64,000 nucleotides of DNA, taken from positions 124,001 to 188,000 of the forward strand of contig JAQSYP010000005.1 of NCBI GenBank assembly GCA_029256085.1, in the 5' to 3' direction. The position numbers and the translations under genes are program-made. This stretch comes from Caryophanales bacterium (GTDB taxonomy: Bacteria > Bacillota > Bacilli > CAJFEE01). The notes beneath the pieces were generated by a model. The model saw nothing but the letters and a program-made list of their open reading frames with translations, did no database searches and was not told where the DNA came from. Positions 63,985-64,000 of this stretch are shown here, one piece after another (position 1 is the stretch's first letter; the number at the start of each line of letters is the position of its first letter).

Positions 63985-64000
63985 AGGAGTTGTAATAATT

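Noticed and set aside
1-64000. Prophage, insertion sequence or integrative element
   Set aside because: No integrase, transposase, phage structural genes or terminal repeats were seen; the DNA-binding protein at 55803 alone is not enough.

Overview
The window is AT-rich, densely coded DNA from a spore-forming member of the Bacillaceae (Firmicutes). Three things support this. There is a complete GerA/GerB/GerC-type germinant receptor locus and a PdaA-type spore-cortex deacetylase. Gene order echoes the Bacillus subtilis yfk-yfj region: yfkJ, yfkH, a YfkF-like MFS transporter, yfkD, pdaA, yfjP and a yfjO-like gene. Shine-Dalgarno sites are strong and GTG/TTG starts are common. The oxygen-labile class I fumarase fits a low-oxygen lifestyle but does not prove it; a genus such as Anaerobacillus is possible. 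I saw no rRNA, tRNA, integrase, transposase or CRISPR array.

Layout. 0-5 kb holds a PadR/HAAS/DUF4097 envelope-sensing operon (minus), a TetR-membrane protein-flavodoxin operon with its operator, and a GNAT acetyltransferase. 5.3-6.9 kb has a Met-rich membrane protein with a cupredoxin-like tail followed by a CopZ-like chaperone, then a tiny membrane protein. 7-10.2 kb is a c-di-GMP pair (HD-GYP, then PAS-GGDEF-EAL). 10.3-24 kb is the yfk/yfj-like housekeeping block, with metal transporters (P1B-4 ATPase, ZIP), fumarase, PdaA, a DNA glycosylase and an rRNA m5U methyltransferase. 24-29 kb has a staygreen-family protein, a membrane hybrid kinase, a diguanylate cyclase and an orphan. 29-33 kb is the germinant receptor, with gerB divergent from gerA-gerC. 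33-38.4 kb has a TipAS-type MerR regulator with its promoter, a dCache hybrid kinase, a DUF2178/XRE pair and an MFS exporter.

The most striking part is 38.7-64 kb, one continuous plus-strand chemosensory island built from repeated modules. Module 1 is cheA-cheW-mcp. Module 2 is tetR-cheA-cheW-mcp. A shared block follows: cheR-cheB-cheD, a 1407-residue seven-PAS hybrid kinase, a lone receiver, cheY and a DNA-binding protein. Module 3 is tetR, a frameshifted cheW, an mcp with a lost tail, and a second giant hybrid kinase of 1389 residues that ends just before the window edge. Module 3 has no cheA. No flagellar genes are present. The two tetR genes share homologous promoters and matching dyads. 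I infer an accessory chemosensory system whose arrays expanded by duplication and partly decayed, coupled to cytoplasmic multi-PAS phosphorelays and perhaps to transcription rather than (or as well as) motility.

Intergenic DNA carries three kinds of repeats: long-hairpin elements (family A, three copies plus a tail remnant), a second structured family with compensatory changes (family B, three copies plus a remnant), and three unrelated-sequence tandem arrays that all have a 21-bp period. Most gene ends have clear intrinsic terminators.
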